From Candidatus Lucifugimonas marina (GTDB lineage Bacteria > Chloroflexota > Dehalococcoidia > Lucifugimonadales > Lucifugimonadaceae): 64,000 bases of DNA. Location of the stretch: NCBI GenBank assembly GCA_029593915.1, contig CP046147.1, forward strand, positions 744,001 through 808,000. Reading direction: 5' to 3'. The notes beneath the pieces are model-generated. The model searched no databases, was not told where the DNA came from, and worked only from the letters and a program-made list of their open reading frames with translations. Position 1 is the stretch's first letter, and each line of letters starts with the position of its first letter. Position numbers and translations under genes: made by a program. Positions 1 through 7,508 of the stretch are shown here, piece by piece.

Positions 1-301
1 ACTCGCTGGGTGTAGCGGTTCCGGCATCGAGGGCGGTTGTGACGCCGAACGCCATGTTGGTCGAATCGGAATCGACGCTCGGTCGAGCACCTCGCGAGGT
101 GTAGTTGTGGACGTGAAGATCGACAAAACCGGCGGTGACAATTTTGCCGGATGCGTCGATTACATTTTCGGCTTGGTCTTGCGGCAGGTTGTTGCCGATA
201 GCGGCGATTTTGTCGCCTGATATTGCTACATCTTTGATCTCGTCAATGCCCGAGTAAGGATCGATGACGTGACCGCCGGTTATTAGGACGTTCCACTGCA
301 T
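1..301 (-). CDS. Amidohydrolase (dihydroorotase/D-aminoacylase-like), N-terminal part
   Basis: The reading frame starts with ATG at 299-301 and runs off the left edge, so only about 100 residues are visible. It begins MQWNVLITGGHVIDPYSG, the usual small N-terminal beta-sandwich of composite-domain amidohydrolases. It then reaches the metal-binding strand GFVDLHVH, whose HxH pair is the first zinc-ligand motif of the superfamily. The frame has no stop inside the window. Substrate cannot be told from this part: dihydroorotase-like, hydantoinase-like and D-aminoacylase-like enzymes all share this start. The neighbouring SelA-like PLP genes fit a catabolic role in amino acid or amino sugar derivatives, which is inference. 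Confidence 0.8.
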   Translation of the reverse strand, partial: MQWNVLITGGHVIDPYSGIDEIKDVAISGDKIAAIGNNLPQDQAENVIDASGKIVTAGFVDLHVHNYTSRGARPSVDSDSTNMAFGVTTALDAGTATPSE

Positions 302-315
302 AGTTTTTTAGTTTG

Positions 316-410
316 CGTTAGGTCGCGGCGTTGAGTCGCACTCGTCGTCGGACGACTCGGCTCCTAGCTGCAAACTCCCCTTCTAGCTCCCCCGTGACGG
401 GGGAGGACTT
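316..410. repeat. Two-hairpin intergenic repeat, copy 1
   Basis: Copy of a dispersed element of about 90 nt. It has a first hairpin (GTCGTC/GACGAC), a conserved single-stranded link containing AGCTGCAAACT, and a second hairpin (CTCCCCC/GGGGGAG), followed by GACTT. Other copies are at 4414, 27974, 35861 (degenerate), 46520, 46776 and 51921. A further half copy with only the second hairpin lies at about 490-532. Confidence 0.7.
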
Positions 411-423
411 TATGTTGGCTGTT

Positions 424-452
424 GTCATCCTGAATTCATTTTCAGGATCTAT
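424..452. repeat. Palindromic repeat (TCCTGAATTCATTTTCAGGA type)
   Basis: Self-complementary sequence with arms ATCCTGAA and TTCAGGAT around a short AT-rich loop. Copies also lie at 3084-3112 and 52058-52084, always intergenic and near gene 3' ends. It may act as a weak terminator or RNA end-stabilising hairpin. Confidence 0.55.
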
Positions 453-546
453 CGTTCGACTTGAGTGGTCTGACGCTTTGGCTAGTGTGCCCGCCCTCTA
501 ACTCCCTCCAGGAGAGGGAGGGAGGACTTGATTTACGCCAAGTCGA

Positions 547-1689
547 TTACTCGACGATTGCTTTGATTCGTTGGATTACTGTTTCGACTTGTTCGTCGGT
601 GAGCATTTGCACTCCGATTCCGATCGATTTTCCTCCGTCGTGAGTTCGAGTCCAGATTGGCGGTGTGCCTTTTTCAAGACGCTTGATTACTTCGTTTCCG
701 TCGAAGCCGAGTTTGTCGGCGTCGAAGTGGATGAAGACGGTTGTGTTGGGACCTAGTTGTGGCGTGTTTGGAATATCGACGCTGATGCCGGGAACATCGT
801 TGAGTCCACGATGAAAGCCTGTGCGTTTGGCTTCTTCGACAGCAAGCCGTTCTTCGTGATCCATAGAGAACCACCGCTTGAGAGCCGCAGCGACTCCGAT
901 TACTTCGCCTCGGTCGGTTTTGTATGGACGGCCATAAGGGCGGGGCAGACCTTGTTGGCCCGCCATTTCGTAGCCGATGAAGTTCTGTAGGAACGCGGAT
1001 TCGACGAATTCCGCTTTTCCTGTGCAGATGCCTGTCGAATGTGGCGAGCCGATGTACTTCGCACCGAAGGCTGCGACATCAGCTATTTGAGCGGTCTTGG
1101 TGAACTGGTCGAGCGGGTAGATCTGGCCTGCAGCATCGACGATTAGTCGAATGCCGTGCTTATCGGCGAGAGCGCGGGCTTGTTCAATTGAAACCCATTC
1201 GTCGCCCCAGAGGCCGCTTTCGTAAAAGGCGATACCGGCGGTTTTGGGACCGATAGCAGCTTCCATCTCTTCGACAGTACAGCCGTCTTCGCGTCCGATT
1301 TCTACCAGCTTCGCACCAGCGAGAGTGAAGCATCGCTTGTAGGTGTAGTCCTGCCCTTTTTGGAACACGAGTTCGTTTCGGTCGAACGATGAGGTGTCGG
1401 GGATTTTCGACATCTTCTCGCGGTCGTTTCCAGCGAGGGCTGCTGCTGTGCCGAGTGAAATTGCAGCGGCTGCACCGGAAGTCACGAACGCCTGTTCGGT
1501 ACCGAGAGTGTTTGCGATGAAGTCGCCGGTTTTTCGTAGAAGCTCTTCGAAGACGACGTAACCGGAGTTCATCGCTTCATCCATGGCATCTTGAATTTCT
1601 GGTGGTGGGGTTGATCCACCGAGGAGGGTTTGGTTACCCCGAGCATTGATTCCGGGTGTGACGCCAAACTCTTCGTATATTCCGCTCAA
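547..1689 (-). CDS. SelA-like PLP-dependent enzyme (paralogue 1)
   Basis: Fold-type I PLP protein of the SelA-like/D-glucosaminate-6-phosphate ammonia-lyase group, about 380 residues. It holds the family pattern GVTPGINARGNQT near the start, a glycine/alanine-rich SGAAAAIS segment, and the Schiff-base lysine in AAFGAKYIGSPHSTG. I place the start at the TTG at 1687-1689 because GGAGG lies 5 nt upstream and the protein then begins SGIYEEFGVTP, matching the divergent paralogue. The longer ATG at 1806 would add residues with no counterpart. Members of this group act on small hydroxy- or amino-acids and are not the true selenocysteine synthase, which is longer with a distinct N-terminal domain. 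The exact substrate is unknown. Confidence 0.85.
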   Translation of the reverse strand: MSGIYEEFGVTPGINARGNQTLLGGSTPPPEIQDAMDEAMNSGYVVFEELLRKTGDFIANTLGTEQAFVTSGAAAAISLGTAAALAGNDREKMSKIPDTSSFDRNELVFQKGQDYTYKRCFTLAGAKLVEIGREDGCTVEEMEAAIGPKTAGIAFYESGLWGDEWVSIEQARALADKHGIRLIVDAAGQIYPLDQFTKTAQIADVAAFGAKYIGSPHSTGICTGKAEFVESAFLQNFIGYEMAGQQGLPRPYGRPYKTDRGEVIGVAAALKRWFSMDHEERLAVEEAKRTGFHRGLNDVPGISVDIPNTPQLGPNTTVFIHFDADKLGFDGNEVIKRLEKGTPPIWTRTHDGGKSIGIGVQMLTDEQVETVIQRIKAIVE

Positions 1690-1853
1690 AGCGACCTCCA
1701 AAGGTGGTTGCGGCGGACATGGATTGTGCGAATATGCCACCGCAGTATCAAATTTATTGAATTTGGCGTAGTTGTACCACAGGTATAGCCGCGTTGGATG
1801 CCGCAATGATCTTCAAACGCAGAAATTTCGCCAATAGGTGGAGGAATTAGTAA

Positions 1854-2975
1854 ATGGTTAGTAGTCCGCAGAATAATCCGGTTTATGCACGATTCGGCGT
1901 GACACCCGTTATTAATGCAGGTGGAACGCATACGACTCATGGTGGATCGATGATGCGTCAGGAAGTTCGAGATGCGATGAGTCTTGCTTCTGAATCGTTC
2001 GTTGATCTAGTTGAATTGAAGCGTGCAACTGGTTCTTTTGTTGCGGAGATTACTGGTGCCGAAGCAGGGCTGATTTGTTCGGGTGCGGCTGGTGGGTTGG
2101 TGCTGGCTACGGCTGCTGTGATGACCGGTACTGACGCCGCGAAGATCGCTCAGCTGCCGAACACCGATGGGTTGAAGAACGAGATATTGACCCAGGCGAG
2201 TAATCCTGAGGGGTATTTGAAGTGTCATGAGTACGCTGGTGCGACTTTGACTTTTGCGGGTGACGAGAATGGTGCGACTGCTGATCAGCTTCGTGAAGCG
2301 ATTGGTGATCGAACGGCGGCGGTTCTATATACGTATGCGTATGGGTCGGCGCGTGGAGGTTTGAGTGCGCCTGAGGTTGCCGATATCGCTCATGCTGCTG
2401 GGATTCCGTTGATTGTGGATGGCGCTGCGATGTTGCCTCCGAAGTCGAACCTTACGAAATATATTTCCGAGGGTGCCGATCTGGTTACGTTCTCGGGTGG
2501 GAAGTACATCGGAGGTCCACAGTCGGCTGGATTATTGGCGGGTAAGACTGATTTGATTGAGGCTGCGCTGGAGAACAGCGGGCCGAGCATGGCGATTGGT
2601 CGACCTCAGAAGGTCGGTCGTGAGGAGATGATCGGCATGGCGACTGCGTTGCAGTTGTTTATCGAGACCGACGATTCGTCTCGCATGGATGAGATGTTCA
2701 AGCAGGCGGAGCATATTGCTTCCGCTCTGAATGAGGTCGCTGGTGTGAGCGCCGAAGTGAAGCTAGATGGTTTGAGCTATCACGTGCCGAACTGCGTGAT
2801 TACTTTAGAGGGTGGTCAGGCTGAGATTGATCGGGTATGGGAAGAGATGCACGAGGGTAGTCCGCGTGTGTACGTCGCCCGGAATCACGGTGGGTTGGCG
2901 GCGAACATGGTGAATGTTTCTCCGGGTCAGGAGAAGGTTGTCGCCGAGCGGCTGGTTGCGGCGCTTGGTCGGTAG
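1854..2975 (+). CDS. SelA-like PLP-dependent enzyme (paralogue 2)
   Basis: Protein of 373 residues homologous to the divergent gene to its left; both show FGVTPxINAxG, a SGAAGGLVLATAA segment, and the lysine motif TFSGGKYIGGPQSAG that should bind PLP. The start ATG has GGAGG 8-9 nt upstream. The two genes are head to head with about 160 nt between their starts, so they probably share a control region. Presence of two paralogues suggests a pathway with two related steps or stereochemically different substrates; this is inference. The family is used in catabolism of unusual amino and sugar acids. Confidence 0.87.
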   Translation: MVSSPQNNPVYARFGVTPVINAGGTHTTHGGSMMRQEVRDAMSLASESFVDLVELKRATGSFVAEITGAEAGLICSGAAGGLVLATAAVMTGTDAAKIAQLPNTDGLKNEILTQASNPEGYLKCHEYAGATLTFAGDENGATADQLREAIGDRTAAVLYTYAYGSARGGLSAPEVADIAHAAGIPLIVDGAAMLPPKSNLTKYISEGADLVTFSGGKYIGGPQSAGLLAGKTDLIEAALENSGPSMAIGRPQKVGREEMIGMATALQLFIETDDSSRMDEMFKQAEHIASALNEVAGVSAEVKLDGLSYHVPNCVITLEGGQAEIDRVWEEMHEGSPRVYVARNHGGLAANMVNVSPGQEKVVAERLVAALGR

Positions 2976-3288
2976 CGGTTTTTGTGAGGTTCGTGGCGGG
3001 GTCGTTTGTCGTCCTTCGACGGGGCTCAGGATGGCACTTGGGTCTGTTGGTTGGGTTGGTGATTGTGAGGGTGAGGATGGTAGATCCTGAAAATGAATTC
3101 AGGATGACATTCGGTTGTAGTTGGCTGGATGGGTGGATGAGAACAGGGCGTCTGTCGTCCTTCGGCGGGGCTCAGGATGACACTTGGTTGGGTGTCTCTG
3201 GCGTGAAATTATTCAGAAAGTACGAATTCACGCTCAGCCCAGCCCTCTCCCAGCCGGGAGAGGGAGTCTTCGTTGCTAATTGCCGAAT
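2976..3288. repeat. Intergenic repeat cluster between convergent genes
   Basis: No gene seen. The stretch holds two copies of the CCTTCGACGGGGCTCAGGAT family (3008-3037 and 3154-3184), a TCCTGAATTC-type palindrome (3084-3112) and a CCCTCTCCC/GGGAGAGGG hairpin (about 3241-3265). It lies between the converging ends of the SelA-like gene and the enolase-superfamily gene, where terminators are expected. Confidence 0.65.
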
Positions 3289-4395
3289 CTAGATCGACAG
3301 TTTGGCTACGGCGTTTTCGTTTAGTTCTATTCCCAGGCCGGGTCGATCGGCGAGGTGCATTACGCCTTTGTCTGGAATTACTACATCACCGTAGAGTTCG
3401 TGAACGTCATCGAGCGGTCCAGAAAACTCGGTTGAGAACTCGTGAGGTCGAGTTGCGTTCAACGTGGCTGCGTAGGTGTGGAGCGATGCCATTGAGTTGA
3501 TTCCAGCTTGTGGGCTGTGCGGCATTACTGGTTTGTTCCATGTGAGGGCTAGTTCGTAGATTCGCTTCACTTCTGAAGGTCCACCCGCGCTGAGGATGTC
3601 GGGCTGAAGGATGTCGATGTTTCCGATTCTGATGAGGTTGTCGAACCACCATCGGTAGGGGTCTTGCTCGCCTGCTGAAACTGCCACATCGAGCGCATCG
3701 GAAACTTGCTTCAGACCAGCGAGATCCCAGTTAGGGAGTGGCTCTTCGAAGTGGTCGATTCCAAGCTCTTCGAACTTGCGTCCCTGCTGAATGGCGGTGC
3801 TCACTGAGTAGCCATTGTTTGCATCGAAGCCCAAGTACTGACCATCGGAGAGGAACTCGCGGACAAGTTTGAACATTTCGTAGTCTTTGGTCGGGTTGGA
3901 GTCCTGCCTCCAGCCCTTCCAGTCCATGCGGATTTTGAAGGCCTTGAAGCCCATGTCGTATCCGACTTTGACGATATCGAGCATTTCCTGTGGAGTGAAC
4001 TTCCAGCCTGAACCGGTGCTCCAGTAGAGCTCGATGTCGGTGCGGGTTGCTCCACCCATGAGGGTGTAGACGGGCTTGCCGGTTTCTTTGCCTAGTAGAT
4101 CCCAGAGAGCGACGTCGATGATTCCGACTACATTGGCAGGAAGCTTAAATAGTCGGTCGTCTTTGCCGAGTGCGAGCATCTCCCAGTGACGGTCGATCTG
4201 GAGAGGGTCTTCGCCGATGAGAGCGGGTTTGATGATGCTCTCGAGGTACGCTTCAAAAACGGATCCGTTTCGCCCGGGTACTACCTTGTTGACGCCGGGC
4301 CCTTCAGCCCAGCCTTCGACTCCGGCGTCGGTTTGGATTCGGACTAGCGATTTTCCGGTTACGAGTGGGGTGGTGGTGATATCGGTGATTTTCAT
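3289..4395 (-). CDS. Enolase-superfamily dehydratase/racemase (mandelate racemase type), 1
   Basis: Full-length protein (368 residues). The N-terminal capping domain occupies about residues 1-125 and is followed by the TIM-like barrel. Visible active-site residues are K154-x-R156 on the second barrel strand, metal ligands D191 (FDANNG), E217 (HFEEP) and E243 (SAGEQD), and H293 (MPHSP). This is the mandelate racemase subgroup layout with KxR in place of the classical KxK. Such enzymes abstract the alpha proton of a carboxylate to racemise or dehydrate sugar acids. The substrate cannot be assigned. A paralogue of a different subgroup lies at 26805-27956. Confidence 0.88.
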   Translation of the reverse strand: MKITDITTTPLVTGKSLVRIQTDAGVEGWAEGPGVNKVVPGRNGSVFEAYLESIIKPALIGEDPLQIDRHWEMLALGKDDRLFKLPANVVGIIDVALWDLLGKETGKPVYTLMGGATRTDIELYWSTGSGWKFTPQEMLDIVKVGYDMGFKAFKIRMDWKGWRQDSNPTKDYEMFKLVREFLSDGQYLGFDANNGYSVSTAIQQGRKFEELGIDHFEEPLPNWDLAGLKQVSDALDVAVSAGEQDPYRWWFDNLIRIGNIDILQPDILSAGGPSEVKRIYELALTWNKPVMPHSPQAGINSMASLHTYAATLNATRPHEFSTEFSGPLDDVHELYGDVVIPDKGVMHLADRPGLGIELNENAVAKLSI

Positions 4396-4413
4396 TCGTT
4401 GCTGGCTCCGGGT

Positions 4414-4504
4414 TTGGCGTTATCGGTCCTAGCGTGCGTTCGCACTTGGGACCGGCTGCGGTTTGGCCTTCCTCTAGCTCCTTCCCAAAGATAAGGAGGA
4501 CTTG
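4414..4504. repeat. Two-hairpin intergenic repeat, copy 2
   Basis: Same element as at 316-410, here with first hairpin GTGCG/CGCAC and second hairpin CTCCTT/AAGGAG. Arm sequences differ from the other copies but pairing is kept. It lies just upstream of the enolase-superfamily gene and upstream of tRNA-Ala. Confidence 0.65.
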
Positions 4505-4677
4505 ATGTTGGCTTAGCAGTAGTTTTGGGCTGTTGGGCATCTGATGCCTGCTTCAGATGCGGCACACTGTACAACTTTTTTAGTCGTGTTGATGTTGAGT
4601 TTTCAAGAATTTGTGAAATTGGGTGGTTAACCCGCACTACTTTTCGGATTTTTAGTCTTACAATAGTTATTCGGTTT

Positions 4678-4753
4678 GGGGCTTTAGCTCAGCTGGGAGA
4701 GCGCCTGCTTTGCAAGCAGGAGGTAGAGGGTTCGAGTCCCTCAAGCTCCACCA
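4678..4753 (+). tRNA. tRNA-Ala (anticodon TGC), CCA encoded
   Basis: Complete 76-nt cloverleaf. Acceptor GGGGCTT pairs with AAGCTCC, the D arm is GCTC/GAGC, and the anticodon arm CCTGC/GCAGG carries anticodon TGC. The T arm is GAGGG/CCCTC around TTCGAGT, and the 3' end ACCA is encoded. The 3' 45 nt of this gene are repeated at 16686-16730, so the gene is the integration site of the element that follows. An intrinsic terminator starts 17 nt downstream. Confidence 0.97.
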
Positions 4754-4758
4754 AACTG
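4709..4758. other. attL: 50-bp direct repeat inside tRNA-Ala 3' end
   Basis: Starts at TTTGCAAGC in the anticodon loop and ends 5 nt past the CCA. The same 50 nt occur without mismatch at 16686-16735. Similarity continues past the core, including the terminator hairpin, with a few substitutions. This is the classical layout for tyrosine-integrase insertion into a tRNA 3' half. The element's own copy restores the functional tRNA here. Confidence 0.92.
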
Positions 4759-4770
4759 CAAATGAACTAG

Positions 4771-4802
4771 AGAAGCCCTCGCAGAAATGCGGGGGCTTTT
4801 CT
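4771..4802 (+). terminator. Intrinsic terminator of tRNA-Ala
   Basis: Inverted repeat AGAAGCCCTCGCA - GAAA - TGCGGGGGCTTTTCT with a GAAA loop and a T-rich end. Nearly the same hairpin lies at 16748-16779 (right end of the island) and at 5804-5835 (remnant of a further end). Confidence 0.85.
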
Positions 4803-4806
4803 GTTA

Positions 4807-4825
4807 GTTACAGCGAAGTTACAGC
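4807..4825. promoter_or_regulatory. Likely integrase arm-type site, left
   Basis: Two direct GTTACAGC octamers separated by GAA. The identical 19-bp arrangement is found at 16553-16571, just inside the other end of the element. Paired direct repeats next to both att cores are typical binding sites for the N-terminal arm-binding domain of tyrosine integrases. Confidence 0.65.
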
Positions 4826-4857
4826 GATAGCATCGAATAATTCGCTGATTCGCTCGT

Positions 4858-5040
4858 CTATCGTAACGTCTGGCACGGAACTCCATCGTGGTCGCCATCC
4901 AGTCGGTGTGGGTCTGATTTCGGACCACCTGCGGCGATGAAGAAGTCATTAGCTTCTTTCCAAGTGGTGAAATCTCCGCAGTCACGATCTGGTCCAGTCG
5001 GGTCGTAGTCAGAACCCTCTCTGATGACTCCTTCTCCCCG
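4858..5040 (-). pseudogene. Fragment of an excalibur-domain protein
   Basis: Reading leftward to the TAG at 4858-4860 gives about 55 residues that match closely the C-terminus of the thermonuclease at 21400-22131. Shared features are GPDRDCGDF, DFFIAAGGP and the calcium-loop motif RLDGDHDGVPC. The nuclease domain is missing and no start codon or ribosome site is seen, so this is a gene remnant. It lies between the tRNA terminator and the selenoprotein candidate. This suggests recombination between thermonuclease-type genes or leftovers of an earlier insertion. Confidence 0.75.
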
Positions 5041-5083
5041 GGGAGAGAGAATTTTGTCCTCACGGTCGAGACAGATGCCTCAC

Positions 5084-5569
5084 CTACGCGCCATCCAAGG
5101 CTTCGAGAGCCTCCCCTTTTTTGAGTAGCTCACCCCCCTGTCGCCATATCACCTCACCGTCACGCCCGATCACCAGAAACGTTGGCGTCAGGTAAGCCCG
5201 GTAGTCGCGAACCAACTGGTTCGCAATGGCATCCTGGACGTTCAGCTTGAGAAACTGAACATCGTCGCCGGCTTCGTCCTCAAGTGCACGGACGATCGGC
5301 TCAGACGCCAGGCAGGCCGTTCAGGTATTTGAGAAGAACTCCACGAAAATCGGACTACCTGAAGCGATTACGCTCCGGGCCTCCGACTCACTCACTACCG
5401 TACTGTCTCCGGGCTGGAGGATGAGCATCGCTGCGATCCCTGCGATTGCCACCCCGGAATAGAGCGGGATGCGCTTACGCCAGCTTCTGATGGGCAGCAA
5501 CGCGAACATCGCCACGAGCAAACCGGGAATGACGATGACTGCGGAGTACTGGTTGATAATTTCGAACAT
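5084..5569 (-). CDS. Membrane-anchored thioredoxin-fold selenoprotein candidate (UxxC, in-frame TGA)
   Basis: The frame opens with ATG at 5567-5569 preceded by AGGAAG. It meets TGA at 5321-5323 and continues in the same frame without another stop to TAG at 5084-5086, giving 161 residues. The first 55 residues hold two hydrophobic membrane segments. The catalytic strand reads IFVEFFSNT-U-TACLASEP, so the TGA sits exactly where the first cysteine of the thioredoxin CxxC would be. Downstream the fold is intact, including the cis-proline motif YLTPTFLVIGRDG. After the TGA the RNA can form a small hairpin GGC-GUCUGA-GCC whose loop begins GU about 17 nt from the UGA, as in bacterial SECIS elements. 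The main alternative is a nonsense-mutated cysteine codon, but conserved coding after the stop and its exact location argue for selenocysteine. Translation would need SelA/B/C/D elsewhere in the genome. Confidence 0.75.
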
Positions 5570-5803
5570 AATTACTTCCTGTTTAGCCCGTGTCGATGCC
5601 CTTCACTGGGTCCTTTAAAGGGAATCGGTTGCTTACTTGTACGCCGAATTAGATTCGCCAGATGCAATTATGACGCGTGAAACTGATTGTGCGAATCAAA
5701 GTGATTCTGTCAGAACTCAGTGTCGGGGTGGCAAGGTCATAACTTGCGCCCAAGGAAGAGTCCCAACCCATTTATGATCACTGACGCATTGGCGACAAAC
5801 TGG

Positions 5804-5835
5804 AAAAGCCCTCGCAGAAATGCGGGGGCTTTTCT
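5804..5835 (+). terminator. Duplicate of the tRNA-Ala terminator hairpin
   Basis: AAAAGCCCTCGCA-GAAA-TGCGGGGGCTTTT, almost the same hairpin as at 4771-4802 and 16748-16779. No tRNA lies upstream, so it is a relic, although it could still stop transcription. Confidence 0.65.
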
Positions 5836-5903
5836 GTTAGTTACTCCAATAGCACGATTTAATTCGCTGTTTCGCTCGTCTGTCGTACCTGCTGGCAACA
5901 CCT

Positions 5904-5960
5904 ACCGCCGATACATGCAAGCACCATTGTTTATACAGATGGTGGGTGTCAGGGTGCTGA
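5904..5960. repeat. 57-nt repeat after a gene end, copy 1
   Basis: Begins ACCGCCGATAC and ends GTCAGGGTGCTGA. It matches 7451-7507 at 51 of 57 positions. Each copy lies immediately beyond the stop codon of a leftward nuclease-type gene (stops at 5965 and 7509). It may be a recombination point for cassette-like exchange. Confidence 0.7.
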
Positions 5961-5964
5961 GGCA

Positions 5965-6390
5965 TCAACCAAACGTGGAAATATGGTGTGTCTCGCGATC
6001 TATAAGCACGGCCTCTACGCCTTGTTGCTTCGCCAGTGTCCGCATAAACAGATCATCCCTCGTACACAATGCAATCGTGCGAACGGAACGAGGGTTTGCA
6101 ACGGCTTTGATCGCTTCACGCGAGAAGAGTGCTTGCCCAAGTAGATACATACCTAATCGCGAGTCTTTAGTTTGGACAATTACGACATCATGACCATCGA
6201 TAGTGACTTCCTTGTGATGTTTTTGCTAGGAAGGCAAGTCGGTGAGGATGACACCATCCAACAGTCTTCGACCTGAGTCGCTAAAGCCATGGTTGATCGG
6301 ATACTCGAGGCACAATGTTCCGCCGACGGTCTTCCAGTAGGCGAGGGTAAGCGGTGTTTCTCGTTTGCTCACAGAAATTCGTCCTGTCAT
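5965..6390 (-). pseudogene. Small nuclease-like gene interrupted by TAG
   Basis: The frame starts with ATG at 6388-6390 (MTGRISVSKRETP) and would give 141 residues, but a TAG at 6226-6228 interrupts it after 54 codons. Coding continues cleanly afterwards: VTIDGHDVVIVQTKDSRLG, then MYLLGQALFSREAIK. The pattern of an aspartate in GRRLLDGVIL followed by the strand DVVIVQTK resembles the PD-(D/E)xK nuclease core with Q in place of E/D; that is inference. It sits next to the NucS-like nuclease and may have been part of the same defence cargo. Either it is a recent nonsense mutant or the TAG is read through. Confidence 0.6.
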
Positions 6391-6432
6391 GGTGGTTCAA
6401 TGAGTACGTTCACAAACGATGGGTCTGAGCCT

Positions 6433-7362
6433 CTAAACCTTGGTTATAGAGAAACTCATTGAGTAGCGGTAAAAGTCAACAGTCGGAATCATAGACACTG
6501 CTCTCACGAGCCTCTGGTCGTCATCTAAGGCGATTATCGCTCCGACGACGTTCTGTCCCTCATCTGCGACCTCGTCGCTTATGTAACTCATGTAACGCAG
6601 AACCTGTCCGACCGCGGCATCGCTCGCTCTACTCTTTTTTAGTTCGATCACTAAGATGGTTTTACGGTCTTTACTAATAGCAAGAATATCTAGCGGTCCT
6701 GTGTCTGTTGGGTACTGTTGACCGGCAAAGGCTCCGTCTTCTGTGTACAGATCGTAATCTGGTCCAAAATTAGTACGTCCCCAGTTCGAGACCAAGAAGT
6801 CCTCAAGATGCTTTTCCATTCGGAAGTCGTTCAACTGTTCAGCCGACCCGACTCCCATCGATGCCCCCAACATGTCATTACCGGAAAACTTCTCTAATTC
6901 GTCGGAGTAGCTACTTACGTTTGAAACAGTACCTATCGAACCCAATGAACGTTGCAGTTCGAGGCTGAGGTCATCTCTACCTACGTAGTTGTCAGTCCAT
7001 GCCACCGGTCGCCTGTGTGGAAGGTCAGTACCCTCGGCAAACTCGTACGGTCCGGTAACTTTTCCGAACCTGTATCGACGATTACCGTCAGGACTGACGA
7101 TAAAGTCACCTATCTTAATATCTTTGGTGACCGTGTATGTGAATCCCATCGCCAGACCAGCGGCTACCTTCGACTTAGCCGGATACTTTTCAAGCCAACG
7201 TGGAATGTACTCACGGTTAAAATCTCGAAAGTTGTCGCTTCGTGCTAGGGCGGCAGAAATATCGTGATCAATATCGAAGTCAACGCCAACAAATCCTTCG
7301 TCAAAGCACTTCTGAGCTAACGAACTACCCTTGCCTAGCATCACTCTGAAAAAATCAGCCAA
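6433..7362 (-). CDS. NucS/Mrr-like PD-(D/E)xK endonuclease
   Basis: Protein of 309 residues. The C-terminal third carries the NucS/DUF91-type nuclease core: EKHLEDFLVSNW, then DTGPLDILAIS, then ILVIELKKSRASDAAVGQVLRYM. D and ExK are the expected metal and catalytic residues, and QVLRYM is the conserved following helix. The first 140 residues contain FFRVMLGKGS and a beta-rich GDFIVSPDGNRRYRFGKVTG segment of the kind found in Mrr-type and other restriction proteins that sense modified or foreign DNA. Together with the HNH gene upstream it looks like a defence cargo of the island. Genomic mismatch repair (true NucS) is less likely because of the different N-terminus and the mobile context. Confidence 0.75.
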   Translation of the reverse strand: MADFFRVMLGKGSSLAQKCFDEGFVGVDFDIDHDISAALARSDNFRDFNREYIPRWLEKYPAKSKVAAGLAMGFTYTVTKDIKIGDFIVSPDGNRRYRFGKVTGPYEFAEGTDLPHRRPVAWTDNYVGRDDLSLELQRSLGSIGTVSNVSSYSDELEKFSGNDMLGASMGVGSAEQLNDFRMEKHLEDFLVSNWGRTNFGPDYDLYTEDGAFAGQQYPTDTGPLDILAISKDRKTILVIELKKSRASDAAVGQVLRYMSYISDEVADEGQNVVGAIIALDDDQRLVRAVSMIPTVDFYRYSMSFSITKV

Positions 7363-7450
7363 ACTCTCGTCTCCTATCTAGTTTCATTATCGATAATGCC
7401 GAAGAGTACACCTGTCCAGTGACTTCGCGAATCGTGTACAGACTGACTAG

Positions 7451-7507
7451 ACCGCCGATACCTGCAAGCACTATTGTTCATATAGATGGCGGGGGTCAGG
7501 GTGCTGA
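7451..7507. repeat. 57-nt repeat after a gene end, copy 2
   Basis: Second copy of the element at 5904-5960, directly beyond the TGA of the HNH gene at 7509-7511. A shorter related string (GACCGCCGATAG) occurs near 9042. Confidence 0.65.
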
Positions 7508-7508
7508 G

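Larger units (their letters stand above)
5570..5964. other. Intergenic stretch with a third left-end remnant
   Basis: No gene seen. From 5798 to about 5896 the sequence matches 4754 to about 4878. It includes AAACTG, the GAAGCCCTCGCA-GAAA-TGCGGGGGC hairpin (5804-5835), CTGTTAGTTAC and ATTCGCTG..TTCGCTCGTCT. The tRNA part and the GTTACAGC pair are missing. A 57-nt repeat follows at 5904-5960. The stretch looks like the left end of an element, copied or left by an earlier tandem insertion. Confidence 0.7.

Noticed and set aside
547..2975. SelA-like genes as the cell's selenocysteine synthase
   Set aside because: Both are about 375-380 residues and lack the longer N-terminal region of true SelA; two divergent paralogues fit the DgaE-like catabolic group. 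They are not evidence for Sec synthesis.
2984..3292. A 102-residue reading frame after the SelA-like gene
   Set aside because: It is made of intergenic repeat sequences (CCTTCGACGGGG and TCCTGAATTC families) and has no coding character.
5321..5569. An 82-residue stand-alone protein ending at TGA
   Set aside because: The frame continues with clear thioredoxin homology beyond the TGA and the catalytic motif is split by it, so the short version is an artefact of reading TGA as stop.
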